A stretch of 13,019 nucleotides of DNA from Campylobacterota bacterium (GTDB lineage: Bacteria > Campylobacterota > Campylobacteria > Campylobacterales > Sulfurimonadaceae). A program made the position numbers and the translations under genes. Position 1 is the stretch's first letter, and every line of letters starts with the position of its first letter. This document shows, piece by piece, positions 1 to 7,677 of this stretch. The notes beneath the pieces were generated by a model that was given only the letters and a program-made list of their open reading frames with translations, searched no databases and was not told where the DNA came from. The stretch covers positions 1 to 13,019 of the forward strand of contig JAADDU010000048.1 in the NCBI GenBank assembly GCA_013153755.1, read 5' to 3'.

Positions 1-97
1 GTCGTTGCCTAGTTGATCAGTTTTTTACTTTTACTTTATCCTTGTCTTTTTTAATCTATTTACTTTACTTGTAATTTTTTTCTTGGTTTTTAATAAA

Positions 98-739
98 TTA
101 GTTTGACTCTTTTAGTCTGGCTAAAAAATACTCTCTACTAACCTCTTTAGCTCCTAAACTTTTTAGATGTGCTGTTGGTACTTGACAGTCTATGAAGTCA
201 TAGTTCCACTCTTTTAGTTTTTCTATTAATATAGCATAAGAAGCTTTAGATGCGTCACTTTTAATCGAGAACATAGACTCCCCACAAAATACTTTACCGA
301 TACTTACACCATATAAACCACCAACTAAAACACCATCTTGGTAACTTTCAAAAGAGTGAGCTATTCCCATATCATGTAGTGTTGTATATGCTTCTATGAT
401 CTCCTCATTTATCCAGCTTCCTTTTTGGGAATTTCTTGGAGTTAATTGGCATTTTCGTATGACTTCATTAAAATTTGAGTCTATTTTATACTCAAATTTT
501 TTCATACTTTTTTTAAGTGATTTACTTAGTTTAAAATCATCTAGCTCCATGATAAGTCTAGGATTTGGTGACCACCAAATGATTGGGTCATCGCTGTTAT
601 ACCATGGAAATATACCGTTTTGATATGCACGAACAAGTCTTGAAGGGTTTAGGTCCCCTCCCCATGCAACTATGCCATCACTATTTGCACTATTTGGGTC
701 AGGAAAAGAGAGTGAGTATTTATTTAGTTGTGGAATCAT
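98..739 (-). CDS. aat: Leucyl/phenylalanyl-tRNA--protein transferase
   Basis: Cytoplasmic aminoacyl-transferase that moves Leu or Phe from charged tRNA onto proteins with N-terminal Arg or Lys, turning them into primary N-degrons for ClpS/ClpAP. The 213-residue protein carries the family motifs in order: GGDL at 27-30, GIFPWY at 42-47, WWSPNPR at 55-61, SWI at 108-110 (usually TWI), GGLYG at 140-144, FCGESMFS at 151-158 and DCQ at 184-186. It is a little shorter than the E. coli enzyme, mainly at the C terminus. The ATG start fits the family N terminus (MIPQLN then FPDP) and lies inside the last 20 nt of clpA. No good Shine-Dalgarno sequence precedes it, so translation is probably coupled to clpA. 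It is the last gene of the clpS-clpA-aat unit. The family call is secure. Confidence 0.96.
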   Translation of the reverse strand: MIPQLNKYSLSFPDPNSANSDGIVAWGGDLNPSRLVRAYQNGIFPWYNSDDPIIWWSPNPRLIMELDDFKLSKSLKKSMKKFEYKIDSNFNEVIRKCQLTPRNSQKGSWINEEIIEAYTTLHDMGIAHSFESYQDGVLVGGLYGVSIGKVFCGESMFSIKSDASKASYAILIEKLKEWNYDFIDCQVPTAHLKSLGAKEVSREYFLARLKESN

Positions 740-2921
740 CTAGTTTAAAAAAGTTAAGTACTAAATCATCATCTGTTGAAGATACTTCAACTTTACCACC
801 ATTTTTAAGCTTTCCAAAAAGTATCTCATCGCTAAGTTTATTTGTTATGTTATCTTGTATATATCTTTTTAGTGGTCTCGCCCCCATCTCTTTTGAGTAA
901 CCTTTGTTTGCTATAAAATCTTTTGTTTCTCCAACAAGAGATATATAGATTTTTTTCTTTTTAAGTTCTATATTTAACTCATCTATGAACTTAAGTACTA
1001 TATCGCCAATAGTTTTTATATCTAGTTGTTTAAAGTCAACTATCGCATCTAACCTATTTCTAAACTCAGGTGTAAAAAATGACTTTAGCTCTTCATTTTG
1101 AGAAATAGTTTCATCTTTGTTAAAGCCCATGACATTTCTACTACTTGCCCCAATATTTGAAGTCATAATGAGTATCACATTTTCAAAAGATGCTTTATAG
1201 CCATTGTTATCTGTAAGTGTTGCACTATCCATGATTTGAAGTAGTATATTTACCAAATCAGGATGAGCTTTTTCTATCTCATCTAGTAGTAAAACAGTAT
1301 ATGGATGTTTTTTTATAGCTTCGGTAAGGAGTCCACCTTGTTCATATCCAACATAACCAGGGGGAGCTCCAACCAATCTTGAGAGAGCATGTTTTTCCAT
1401 ATATTCGCTCATATCAAACCTCTCAAAATGGATACCAAGTAGCTTACTTAGAGAGATTGCCAATTCTGTTTTACCCACACCAGTTGGACCTGAAAATAAA
1501 AATGATGCTATAGGTTTATTTGGAGGTGTTAATCCAGCTTTTGAGATTTTTATAGCCTTGCTTACTTCTAAAACTGCACTATCTTGACCTATAACTTTTT
1601 GTTGTAAATCTATCTCTAAGTTTTTCAAATCTGCTGTTTCATCTTTTTTGATTTTTGAAGTAGATATACCTATCATACTTGTTATAGTTTTTTCTATATC
1701 AAAAGCAGTTACTTTTTTCTTTGATTTTGTTTTAAAGTGAAATGAAGCTCCACTCTCATCTATGAGGTCTATCGCTTTATCTGGTAAAAATCTATCTGTT
1801 ATGTATCTTTTTGAGAGTGTTACTGCATCTTCTAAGGCTTTGTTTGTGTATGATACATTATGATGTTTTTCATACTTATCTTTTAAACCTTTTAAAATCT
1901 TTATACTTGTTTTTACAGATGGTTCATCTATATCTATCTTTGAAAATCTTCTACTGAGAGCTTTGTCTTTTTCAAACCCATTTCTATACTCTGCAAATGT
2001 TGTAGCACCCATACATCGAAGCTCTCCAGAAGCTAAAGCTGGTTTTAGCTGATTTGCTGCATCCATAGTCCCACTTGTAGCTCCTGCACCTATGAGAGTA
2101 TGTATTTCATCTATAAAAAGGATGGCATTTGGATGAGATTTTAGTTCATCCATAACACCTTTTAATCTCTTTTCAAAATCTCCTCTATATTTTGTTCCAG
2201 CAACAAGGTTGCTCAAGTCTAGGGCATAAAGTTCTGCATCTTTGATGATTTTTGGAACATTTTTACTTGAGATACTAAGTGCTAACCCCTCTGCAATAGC
2301 AGTTTTTCCAACCCCAGCTTCCCCAACTAAGATAGGATTGTTCTTTTTTCGTCTGCATAAGATTTGCATAACTCTTTTTATCTCTTTATCTCTACCTATT
2401 ACAGGGTCTATCTTCCCTTCTTTTGCTTTGTCTATAAGGTTTATAGTGTACTTTTGTAAAAAAGATTTTTTTTCTTTATTTTTAGTATCTATTTTTATAT
2501 CTTGATGAGAGATAAGTTCCAGTATATCAAGTTTTGAGATTTGGTACTCATTTAAAAGCATATAGCTAAAACTATGCTCCTCTTCATATAGTGCTACTAG
2601 TAAGTCGCCAGTATCGGCACTATCTTGAGAAGCACTTTGTATATGTTGTATCATTCTGTCTATCACTCGTGAGAGAGCTACACTCTCATGTGGGTCTTGC
2701 TGTATGTCTTGTGGTAATATATCTATGTTTTTAGTTATATATCTACTTAGTGCATCTTTCATCTCATCTGTATTTCCACCACAAGTTTGTATGATATTTG
2801 CACCATCTTTTGAGCTTAAAAGTAAGTAAAAAACATGTTCTATCGTTAGATACTCATGGCGTAATTTTTTAGCATAGATGATAGAGTTTTGAAATATTTT
2901 ATTTAAATTTGGACTTATCAT
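720..2921 (-). CDS. clpA: ATP-dependent Clp protease ATP-binding subunit ClpA
   Basis: AAA+ unfoldase that works with ClpP and takes substrates from the adaptor ClpS. The 733-residue protein has an N-terminal Clp_N repeat domain (about 1-140), then two AAA+ modules. D1 has Walker A GEAGVGKT at 200-207, pore-loop KYRG at 244-247, Walker B ending DE at 271-272 and Arg-finger RR at 324-325. D2 has Walker A GPTGVGKT at 478-485, pore-loop GYVG at 522-525, Walker B ending DE at 547-548 and sensor-2 GARP at 680-683. MGF at 598-600 sits where the ClpP-docking loop (IGL in E. coli ClpA) is expected and fits the loose [LIVMP]-G-[FL] pattern, so it should dock ClpP. The lack of a long coiled-coil middle domain separates it from ClpB. 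Its start overlaps the clpS stop as ATGA, with a GGAGGA ribosome site encoded by the last clpS codons. Confidence 0.97.
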   Translation of the reverse strand: MISPNLNKIFQNSIIYAKKLRHEYLTIEHVFYLLLSSKDGANIIQTCGGNTDEMKDALSRYITKNIDILPQDIQQDPHESVALSRVIDRMIQHIQSASQDSADTGDLLVALYEEEHSFSYMLLNEYQISKLDILELISHQDIKIDTKNKEKKSFLQKYTINLIDKAKEGKIDPVIGRDKEIKRVMQILCRRKKNNPILVGEAGVGKTAIAEGLALSISSKNVPKIIKDAELYALDLSNLVAGTKYRGDFEKRLKGVMDELKSHPNAILFIDEIHTLIGAGATSGTMDAANQLKPALASGELRCMGATTFAEYRNGFEKDKALSRRFSKIDIDEPSVKTSIKILKGLKDKYEKHHNVSYTNKALEDAVTLSKRYITDRFLPDKAIDLIDESGASFHFKTKSKKKVTAFDIEKTITSMIGISTSKIKKDETADLKNLEIDLQQKVIGQDSAVLEVSKAIKISKAGLTPPNKPIASFLFSGPTGVGKTELAISLSKLLGIHFERFDMSEYMEKHALSRLVGAPPGYVGYEQGGLLTEAIKKHPYTVLLLDEIEKAHPDLVNILLQIMDSATLTDNNGYKASFENVILIMTSNIGASSRNVMGFNKDETISQNEELKSFFTPEFRNRLDAIVDFKQLDIKTIGDIVLKFIDELNIELKKKKIYISLVGETKDFIANKGYSKEMGARPLKRYIQDNITNKLSDEILFGKLKNGGKVEVSSTDDDLVLNFFKLDDSTTK

Positions 2922-3217
2922 TCTTCCTCCATTATGGCTTTTAGTGGAAAGGTATGCTTTTTTGCTTTAGATAGAACTTGCATAACTTTTGTTTCTGCTA
3001 TCTCATGTGTATAAACACCACATACAGCTTTGTCTTTTTTATGTATCTCAAGCATTATATCTTGTGCTTGTTCATAATTTTTATGAAAAATACTCATTAA
3101 AACATCAACTACAAACTCCATAGAAGTATAGTTGTCATTTAGCATAATTACTTTGTATTTTTTAGGATGCTTTATCTTTGTTTCTTCAAATAACTCTAGT
3201 TCTGTATCTGTTGCCAT
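2918..3217 (-). CDS. clpS: ClpS adaptor protein (N-recognin)
   Basis: Small cytoplasmic adaptor that binds N-terminal Leu, Phe, Tyr or Trp and hands the substrate to ClpA. The 99-residue protein has a charged flexible N-terminal tail (about 1-17) and a ClpS core. Residues expected to line the binding pocket by comparison with E. coli ClpS (N34, D35, M40, H66) are present as N27, D28, M33 and H59; E. coli D36 is replaced by N29. The segment from CGVYT (66-70) to AETKV (74-78) is also typical. It is the first gene of the clpS-clpA-aat unit, with a leader of roughly 23 nt after a good TATAAT box. Only a weak AGGTAA-like ribosome site precedes the ATG, whereas the site for clpA inside its 3' end is strong. 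Confidence 0.96.
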   Translation of the reverse strand: MATDTELELFEETKIKHPKKYKVIMLNDNYTSMEFVVDVLMSIFHKNYEQAQDIMLEIHKKDKAVCGVYTHEIAETKVMQVLSKAKKHTFPLKAIMEEE

Positions 3218-3246
3218 CTATCTTTACCTACTATGTTTTATATTGA

Positions 3247-3252
3247 ATTATA
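3247..3252 (-). promoter_or_regulatory. -10 box of the clpS-clpA-aat promoter
   Basis: The minus strand reads a perfect TATAAT here, about 30 nt upstream of the clpS ATG, which predicts a start site near 3240. No clear -35 hexamer is seen, only T-rich DNA upstream, as is common for sigma-70 promoters in Campylobacterota. Predicted from sequence only. Confidence 0.55.
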
Positions 3253-3273
3253 CCCTATTATTTAAAACTTAGA

Positions 3274-3279
3274 TATAAT
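3274..3279 (+). promoter_or_regulatory. -10 box of the bioD-pyrB-pabB promoter
   Basis: A perfect TATAAT on the plus strand, followed by the ribosome site AAGGAG at 3286-3291 and a TTG start at 3299. The predicted start site (about 3285-3287) falls at or just before the Shine-Dalgarno sequence, so the leader would be very short. It lies 22 nt from the oppositely oriented clpS -10 box, making a compact divergent promoter pair in an 81-nt gap. Confidence 0.5.
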
Positions 3280-3298
3280 CTTAAAAAGGAGCTATAGT

Positions 3299-3946
3299 TT
3301 GGCTAAGAGGATTTTTGTAACAGCAACGAACACAGACATAGGTAAAACATACACAACAAAACTAATCTTAAGAGAGTTTGCTTCTCGTGATTTTAGGGTT
3401 GGTGTTATAAAGCCCATAGAAACAGGTGTTAAAGATGGCTATGCTCCAGATGCAACTATGCTTTTGGGTTTGATAAAAGAGTTAAATAGTGAGTTTGATG
3501 ATATAACACTACAAGATGTAGCTCCCATAACTTATGAACTCCCATCTGCCCCATTTGTGGCTTCAAATAACAAAAAATTAGATTTAAAAAAGATTCAAAA
3601 TAGCATCAAAAAACTAGAAGATAGATGTGATATTTTAATCATAGAAGGGGCAGGTGGTTTACTTGTTCCCATAGATAGTGAAACGATGATGGTTGACCTT
3701 ATATCGCATCTAAATGCTGTAGCACTTTTAGTAACTCATTGCTCTTTGGGATGTATAAACGATACACTTTTGAGTAAACACCTACTTAAAGAGCGAGACA
3801 TATCGCATCTAGTTGCTTTTAACTGCCGAGCTAATGATGATAGTTTTAAAGATATATCTGAAGTGTATTTTAAACAAACTAACTTTGAAGTTTTAAAAGT
3901 TACTCAAAATATTGACACTATTTGTGATGTCTTGTATAATCTATAA
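3299..3946 (+). CDS. bioD: Dethiobiotin synthetase
   Basis: ATP-dependent carboxylase that closes the ureido ring of dethiobiotin from 7,8-diaminopelargonate and CO2, the next-to-last step of biotin synthesis. The 215-residue protein has the BioD P-loop as TNTDIGKT (10-17, usually GTDTxVGKT), the KPIETG substrate loop (38-43), a PSAP segment at 82-85 and EGAGG (116-120). Length is normal for the family. The start is TTG. It is supported by AAGGAG seven bases upstream and because the conserved first strand (KRIFVTAT) begins at residue 3. It is first in a plus-strand unit with pyrB, 23 nt downstream. The rest of the biotin pathway is not in this window. Confidence 0.95.
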   Translation: MAKRIFVTATNTDIGKTYTTKLILREFASRDFRVGVIKPIETGVKDGYAPDATMLLGLIKELNSEFDDITLQDVAPITYELPSAPFVASNNKKLDLKKIQNSIKKLEDRCDILIIEGAGGLLVPIDSETMMVDLISHLNAVALLVTHCSLGCINDTLLSKHLLKERDISHLVAFNCRANDDSFKDISEVYFKQTNFEVLKVTQNIDTICDVLYNL

Positions 3947-3969
3947 ATTATTTTATAAAAGATGACCTA

Positions 3970-4839
3970 ATGAAACATTTAATCCGTACAGATGACTTTA
4001 CAATACAAGAGATAGAGGAGATTTTATCTGATGCTAAAAAATTTAGTGATTCTAAATTTGATAGGATTTTGCAAGATAAAATTATAATCACACTTTTTTT
4101 TGAAAACTCTACAAGAACTAAAAGCTCTTTTGAGATAGCAGCAAAAAAACTAGGTGCTGAAGTTGTGCATCTTGATGTTACAAAAAGCTCCACAAAAAAA
4201 GGGGAGACTTTAGTTGATACTGCGATGAATTTAGATGCGATGAATCCTCATGCTATCATAGTAAGACATCAAAACTCAGGGGTGCCTCAAATCCTCTCAA
4301 ACCATACAAAAGCATCTATTATAAATGCTGGAGATGGTGCTCATGCCCATCCAACACAAGCACTTTTAGACCTTTTTACCCTTAGGGAGCATTTTGGTAA
4401 CTTAGAGGGTAAAAAAATCGCCATAGTTGGAGATATAAAAAACTCACGAGTAGCTAACTCAAACATAGAGCTTTTAAGTAGGTTTGGGATGGAAGTTATC
4501 TTAGTTGCTCCACCTCAGTTTTTACCAAAAACAAATCTTAAAACTACACACTATCTACATGAAATTATAGATGAGATTGATGCTATTATGAGTCTTAGAA
4601 CTCAAACAGAGCGACACTCTTCACAAAGCTATGCATCTCTAAAAGATTATGCAAGTGATTTTTGTATAACTTCTGAGTTAGTTGGAGATAGAGATATAGT
4701 ATTACTACACCCTGGTCCAGTACATAGAAATATAGATATATGTGATAAACTCTTAGCAGATGAGAGATGTAAAGTACTCCAACAAGTAACAAATGGTGTT
4801 TATGTAAGAATGGCGGTTTTAAAAAAACTTGTTAACTAG
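3970..4839 (+). CDS. pyrB: Aspartate carbamoyltransferase catalytic subunit
   Basis: Condenses carbamoyl phosphate with aspartate, the first committed step of pyrimidine synthesis. The 289-residue protein is slightly shorter than the usual 300-310. It has the carbamoyl-phosphate motif STRTKSSFE (47-55), the mobile loop SSTKKGE (73-79), RHQNSG (99-104), HPTQALLD (127-134), SRV (159-161), LRTQTER (209-215) and HPGPVHR (247-253). These residues exclude ornithine carbamoyltransferase. No pyrI regulatory gene follows, so it probably forms trimers alone or with dihydroorotase, as in many non-enteric bacteria. The ATG lacks a strong ribosome site and lies 23 nt after bioD. Its last 11 nt overlap pabB. 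Confidence 0.96.
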   Translation: MKHLIRTDDFTIQEIEEILSDAKKFSDSKFDRILQDKIIITLFFENSTRTKSSFEIAAKKLGAEVVHLDVTKSSTKKGETLVDTAMNLDAMNPHAIIVRHQNSGVPQILSNHTKASIINAGDGAHAHPTQALLDLFTLREHFGNLEGKKIAIVGDIKNSRVANSNIELLSRFGMEVILVAPPQFLPKTNLKTTHYLHEIIDEIDAIMSLRTQTERHSSQSYASLKDYASDFCITSELVGDRDIVLLHPGPVHRNIDICDKLLADERCKVLQQVTNGVYVRMAVLKKLVN

Positions 4840-5773
4840 ATTTGAGTATATAAATAAACTTGCAAAAGATAAAAAACCTTTTATGTTTATAAGTGATTTT
4901 TTAGCCCAAAACATAGAAGTGATACCTTTAGATGCAGTGGATAAGCATGATATTGAATTTTGTATAGATGAAGATTACACATATAAACAACATACTAAAT
5001 CATTTAGATGCAATGCTTTATCATTTGATGAGTATAAAAAGAAATTTGAGTATGTTATAGAGCAAATAAAAGAGGGAAATACCTATCTTTTAAACCTAAC
5101 TAGTGCATCTAAAATTGATACAAAACTAAACTTAAAAGATATATATACTTATGCAAATGCTCATTATAAACTTAGATATAAAGATAAATTTGTTTGTTTC
5201 TCTCCTGAAAAATTTATACAAATAAAAGATAAAAAAATTCATACTTATCCTATGAAGGGAACTATCGATGCATCCATAAAAGATGCAAAAAATAAGATAC
5301 TAAAAGATGAAAAAGAGATGGCAGAACATATAATGGTTGTTGATTTGTTAAGAAATGATTTGTCTATGGTTGCTTCAAATGTAAGAGTTGAAGAGTTTAG
5401 ATATATACAAGAGATAGACTCTGGTAGTAAAAAACTTCTCCAAGTTAGTTCTCATATAAGTGGTGATGTTGGAGAGAATTGGCATAATAGACTAGGAGAT
5501 ATACTCTCTTTAGTTCTTCCTGCTGGTAGCATAAGTGGAACACCTAAGAAGAGTACTTTAGAGATTATAAAAGAAGTTGAAGGGTATGATAGGGGTTATT
5601 TTAGTGGTGTCTTTGGTGTTTTCGATGGAAAAAGTTTTGATAGTGGTGTGATGATACGATTTGTTGAAAAAACAAAAGAGGGGTATGTGTATAAAAGTGG
5701 TGGTGGTATCACTCTTGATAGCGATGCTAAAAGTGAGTATGAAGAGCTTTTAAATAAGGTTTATCTACCATAA
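4829..5773 (+). CDS. pabB: Aminodeoxychorismate synthase component I
   Basis: Chorismate-using enzyme that adds ammonia to chorismate to make 4-amino-4-deoxychorismate for folate synthesis. The 314-residue protein is essentially the chorismate-binding domain. The long N-terminal part of E. coli PabB (about 450 residues) is reduced, and no PabC lyase is fused to the C terminus. Visible motifs are GNTYLLN (83-89), PMKGT (141-145), DLLRND (172-177), [10 protein letters not shown] (231-240) and GGGIT (291-295). K143 in PMKGT matches the lysine that marks PabB, where TrpE has alanine, so this is PabB rather than anthranilate synthase. The TTG start overlaps pyrB by 11 nt. It has little ribosome site of its own but keeps the conserved RFEYINKLA segment that an ATG at 4883 would lose. 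The PabA glutaminase partner is not in this window. Confidence 0.92.
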   Translation: MLTRFEYINKLAKDKKPFMFISDFLAQNIEVIPLDAVDKHDIEFCIDEDYTYKQHTKSFRCNALSFDEYKKKFEYVIEQIKEGNTYLLNLTSASKIDTKLNLKDIYTYANAHYKLRYKDKFVCFSPEKFIQIKDKKIHTYPMKGTIDASIKDAKNKILKDEKEMAEHIMVVDLLRNDLSMVASNVRVEEFRYIQEIDSGSKKLLQVSSHISGDVGENWHNRLGDILSLVLPAGSISGTPKKSTLEIIKEVEGYDRGYFSGVFGVFDGKSFDSGVMIRFVEKTKEGYVYKSGGGITLDSDAKSEYEELLNKVYLP

Positions 5774-5781
5774 GAAAATAG

Positions 5782-5809
5782 TTTAAGTGCCAATATTTTG
5801 GCACTTAAA
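5782..5809. terminator. Hairpin between convergent pabB and purM
   Basis: A perfect 12-bp inverted repeat (TTTAAGTGCCAA, loop TATT, TTGGCACTTAAA) fills the 39-nt gap between the two stop codons. On the minus strand it is followed by a moderately U-rich stretch (ACTATTTTC). On the plus strand the U-tract is poor. It probably ends both transcripts, more convincingly that of purM. Confidence 0.65.
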
Positions 5810-5812
5810 AAG

Positions 5813-6811
5813 TTATATCATAACTGCTTCTCTAGTTCCCTCTACTATCTCACCTATGAGGTAAGAGCCATCAGCTTCATTTAGTACTGCATCTACATCT
5901 TTTTCGTCAACTACAAGTATCATACCAACACCCATGTTAAATGCTCTAAACATCTCATCTGCATCTACATGCTCAGAGATTAACTCAAAGATAGGTAGAA
6001 CTTTTATAGCATCTTTTTTAACTTCTGCTTTTAAGCCCTCTGGAAGTACACGAGGTAGATTTTCAACTATACCACCACCTGTTATGTGAGCCATAGCAAC
6101 TATTTTGTCTTTTAGTGCTTTAAAAGTTTTTACATAGATATTTGTTGGTGTTAAAAGAGTCTCTATAAGTGGTTTGCCATTAAAATCTTCGTTAAAATCC
6201 AAGTTCATCTTTTCAAACAAAACTTTTCTAGCAAGTGAAAAACCGTTTGAGTGAAGACCAGAGCTTGGAAGTGCTATGAGTTTATGTCCAGCTTTTACAA
6301 GACTAACTCTATCCATCTCACTTTTTTCAGCCACACCAACTGCAAAACCAGCTAAGTCATAATCATCTTCGCTATACATCCCTGGCATCTCAGCAGTTTC
6401 TCCACCGATAAGGGCGCATTCGCTTTGTTTACAACCCTCAGCTATCCCTGCAACTACATTTGTAGCAGTTTTTACATCTAGTTTACCAGTTGCATAGTAA
6501 TCTAAAAAGAAAGATGGCGTACCAAAGTTACATAAAAGGTCATTTACACACATAGCAACCAAATCTATACCAACAGTATGGTGAATCCCACTGTCAATCG
6601 CTAGTTTTAGTTTTGTACCAACTCCATCAGTTGCAGCGAGCATCACAGGTTCTTTGAACCCTTTTGGTAGTTCAAAAGCACCAGCAAAAGAGCCGATTCC
6701 ACCCATAACACCATCTATTTTTGTTGATTTTACAAGTGGTTTTATGTTTTCTACAAAACTATTTCCTGCATCTATATCAACACCTGCATCTTTATAGGAT
6801 ATTTGACTCAT
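5813..6811 (-). CDS. purM: Phosphoribosylformylglycinamidine cyclo-ligase (AIR synthase)
   Basis: ATP-dependent cyclisation of FGAM to aminoimidazole ribonucleotide, the fifth step of purine synthesis. The 332-residue protein is of normal length and well conserved: YKDAGVDIDAGN (6-17), TDGVGTKLKLA (61-71), GIDLVAMCVNDL (81-92), IGGETAEMPGMY (135-146), SSGLHSNGFSLAR (183-195), LTPTNIY (220-226), HITGGGIVENLPR (242-254) and FNMGVGM (291-297). It starts only 2 nt after the stop of the small membrane-protein gene upstream, so the two are probably cotranscribed from the promoter near 7046. Cytoplasmic dimer by family knowledge. Confidence 0.98.
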   Translation of the reverse strand: MSQISYKDAGVDIDAGNSFVENIKPLVKSTKIDGVMGGIGSFAGAFELPKGFKEPVMLAATDGVGTKLKLAIDSGIHHTVGIDLVAMCVNDLLCNFGTPSFFLDYYATGKLDVKTATNVVAGIAEGCKQSECALIGGETAEMPGMYSEDDYDLAGFAVGVAEKSEMDRVSLVKAGHKLIALPSSGLHSNGFSLARKVLFEKMNLDFNEDFNGKPLIETLLTPTNIYVKTFKALKDKIVAMAHITGGGIVENLPRVLPEGLKAEVKKDAIKVLPIFELISEHVDADEMFRAFNMGVGMILVVDEKDVDAVLNEADGSYLIGEIVEGTREAVMI

Positions 6812-6813
6812 AA

Positions 6814-7011
6814 TTATGCATCCGTAGCTTCTGGTAAATCACATTTCTTTGTAAAGATACAAAGAGGGCAAAAATTTGCAATTCCTGCTATGAGTGGTAT
6901 AACACCTAAGTAAAACCAAAAGTTTCCTGTTATGAAACCTACAACAATTAAAGCTGAACCTAAAATGATTCTAAAAACTCTACAAAATTTTCTTATTTTA
7001 TTGAAATCCAT
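6814..7011 (-). CDS. Small YgaP-like (DUF2892) inner-membrane protein
   Basis: A 65-residue protein with two adjacent hydrophobic segments (about 14-28 and 31-46) and the pattern GVIPLIAGIANFCPLC, which matches the YgaP-like transmembrane/DUF2892 family. Four cysteines (10, 48, 51, 57) include a CxxC just after the second membrane segment, then a short charged tail. Family members occur alone or fused to rhodanese domains, but the role of the stand-alone form is unknown and I assign none. It has a ribosome site (AAAGGT about 7 nt upstream) and its own TATAAT box, and is followed by purM after 2 nt. Real gene: high confidence; family: good; function: unknown. Confidence 0.85.
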   Translation of the reverse strand: MDFNKIRKFCRVFRIILGSALIVVGFITGNFWFYLGVIPLIAGIANFCPLCIFTKKCDLPEATDA

Positions 7012-7045
7012 TTAAATACCTTTATCTTTTTATAAATATCATGCA

Positions 7046-7051
7046 ATTATA
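7046..7051 (-). promoter_or_regulatory. -10 box of the DUF2892-purM unit
   Basis: The minus strand reads TATAAT preceded by GA, about 35 nt upstream of the ATG at 7011, giving a predicted leader of roughly 28 nt. No -35 consensus is visible. Confidence 0.5.
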
Positions 7052-7077
7052 TCTTTATTAAGTAAAATTAATCCTAA

Positions 7078-7083
7078 TATGAT
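7078..7083 (+). promoter_or_regulatory. Possible -10 box for the speE-like/coaE/dapF unit
   Basis: TATGAT runs straight into AAAAT within AT-rich DNA, about 50 nt upstream of the ATG at 7132. It is the best candidate -10 in the 120-nt divergent gap but not a strong match. The gene itself has a ribosome site AGGAA at 7119-7123, 8 nt before the ATG. Confidence 0.3.
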
Positions 7084-7131
7084 AAAATCCACTTAATAAA
7101 CATAAGTTAAATATAAATAGGAATAATAAAT

Positions 7132-7677
7132 ATGAAAGATTTTATATACCCTGAGATGATGGTTCATGTACCTCTTTGCACAAACAAAAATCCAAAAAAT
7201 ATCTTGATAGTAAGTGATAGTGCTGATAGACTCGCAAAAGAAGTACTAAAACATGATGAGATACAGATAAAAGCTATAGAATGCTCTTTAGATGCGCTAA
7301 GTAGTGTAGAGGATGCAAGTGCAGATGTTGTTATATGTGAACTAGATGCAGATGCACTAAATTTATCTCAAATCAATCGTATCTTAAAAGATGATGGACA
7401 ACTTTCTATTGTACATCCATCTTTGGATGAGGTAGAAACTAATAAAGAGCTTATAGCTATGATAGGTAAATATTTTAAAATAGTTATGCCTTATAACCTT
7501 GGAAACTGTACAACTGCTCTTTTAGCATCTAAAGAGTACCATCCAACGGCAGATTTAAATCTTCATCGTGCAGATATGTTAGATGCAGTACATTTTTATA
7601 ATTGCGATATACATATAGCTTCTTTTGCTATGGGAAATTATATTCGTAAAGAGTATTTAGGGATTATCAAAAACTAA
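7132..7677 (+). CDS. Short, divergent spermidine synthase-like protein
   Basis: A 181-residue protein similar to the Rossmann part of spermidine synthase (SpeE), which runs from the YHEM region to the C terminus. Matches are YPEMMVHVPL (6-15), a Rossmann-type strand NILIV (23-27), HPTADLNL (137-144) and YNCDIHIASFAMGNYIRK (156-173), close to the SpeE ending with its YYN..IH.AAFALP pattern. Three usual elements are missing: the N-terminal beta domain (about 75-90 residues), the GGGDGG-type SAM motif (here VSDSADR, 27-33) and the DxxDP active-site motif (here ELDAD, 70-74). The upstream DNA does not encode the missing domain, and the ATG has a ribosome site, so it looks intact rather than truncated. 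H. pylori SpeE is also divergent. Catalysis here is doubtful. The stop overlaps the coaE start by 1 nt (TAATG). Confidence 0.75.
   Translation: MKDFIYPEMMVHVPLCTNKNPKNILIVSDSADRLAKEVLKHDEIQIKAIECSLDALSSVEDASADVVICELDADALNLSQINRILKDDGQLSIVHPSLDEVETNKELIAMIGKYFKIVMPYNLGNCTTALLASKEYHPTADLNLHRADMLDAVHFYNCDIHIASFAMGNYIRKEYLGIIKN

Noticed and set aside
1..97. Possible terminator or 3' end of another gene at the left edge
   Set aside because: There is a TGATCA palindrome and T-rich DNA, but no stable stem. No start codon is seen on the minus strand, and only a few codons before a TAG on the plus strand.
396..900. Open frames on the plus strand across aat and the end of clpA
   Set aside because: They are antisense to well-conserved aat and clpA, show no family motif and have low-complexity Ser/Leu-rich translations.
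3271..3281. AGAT-ATA-ATCT inverted repeat over the bioD -10 box as an operator
   Set aside because: Only 4-bp arms, which the TATAAT box itself largely dictates; not enough to propose a regulator.
4085..4205. T8 and A7G4 runs in pyrB as slippage or frameshift sites
   Set aside because: The normal frame gives a complete, conserved enzyme. A shifted frame offers no plausible product, and such runs are common in AT-rich genes.
4829..5773. Reading this gene as anthranilate synthase component I (trpE)
   Set aside because: The PMKGT motif has the lysine typical of PabB, whereas TrpE has alanine there, and no trp genes are nearby.
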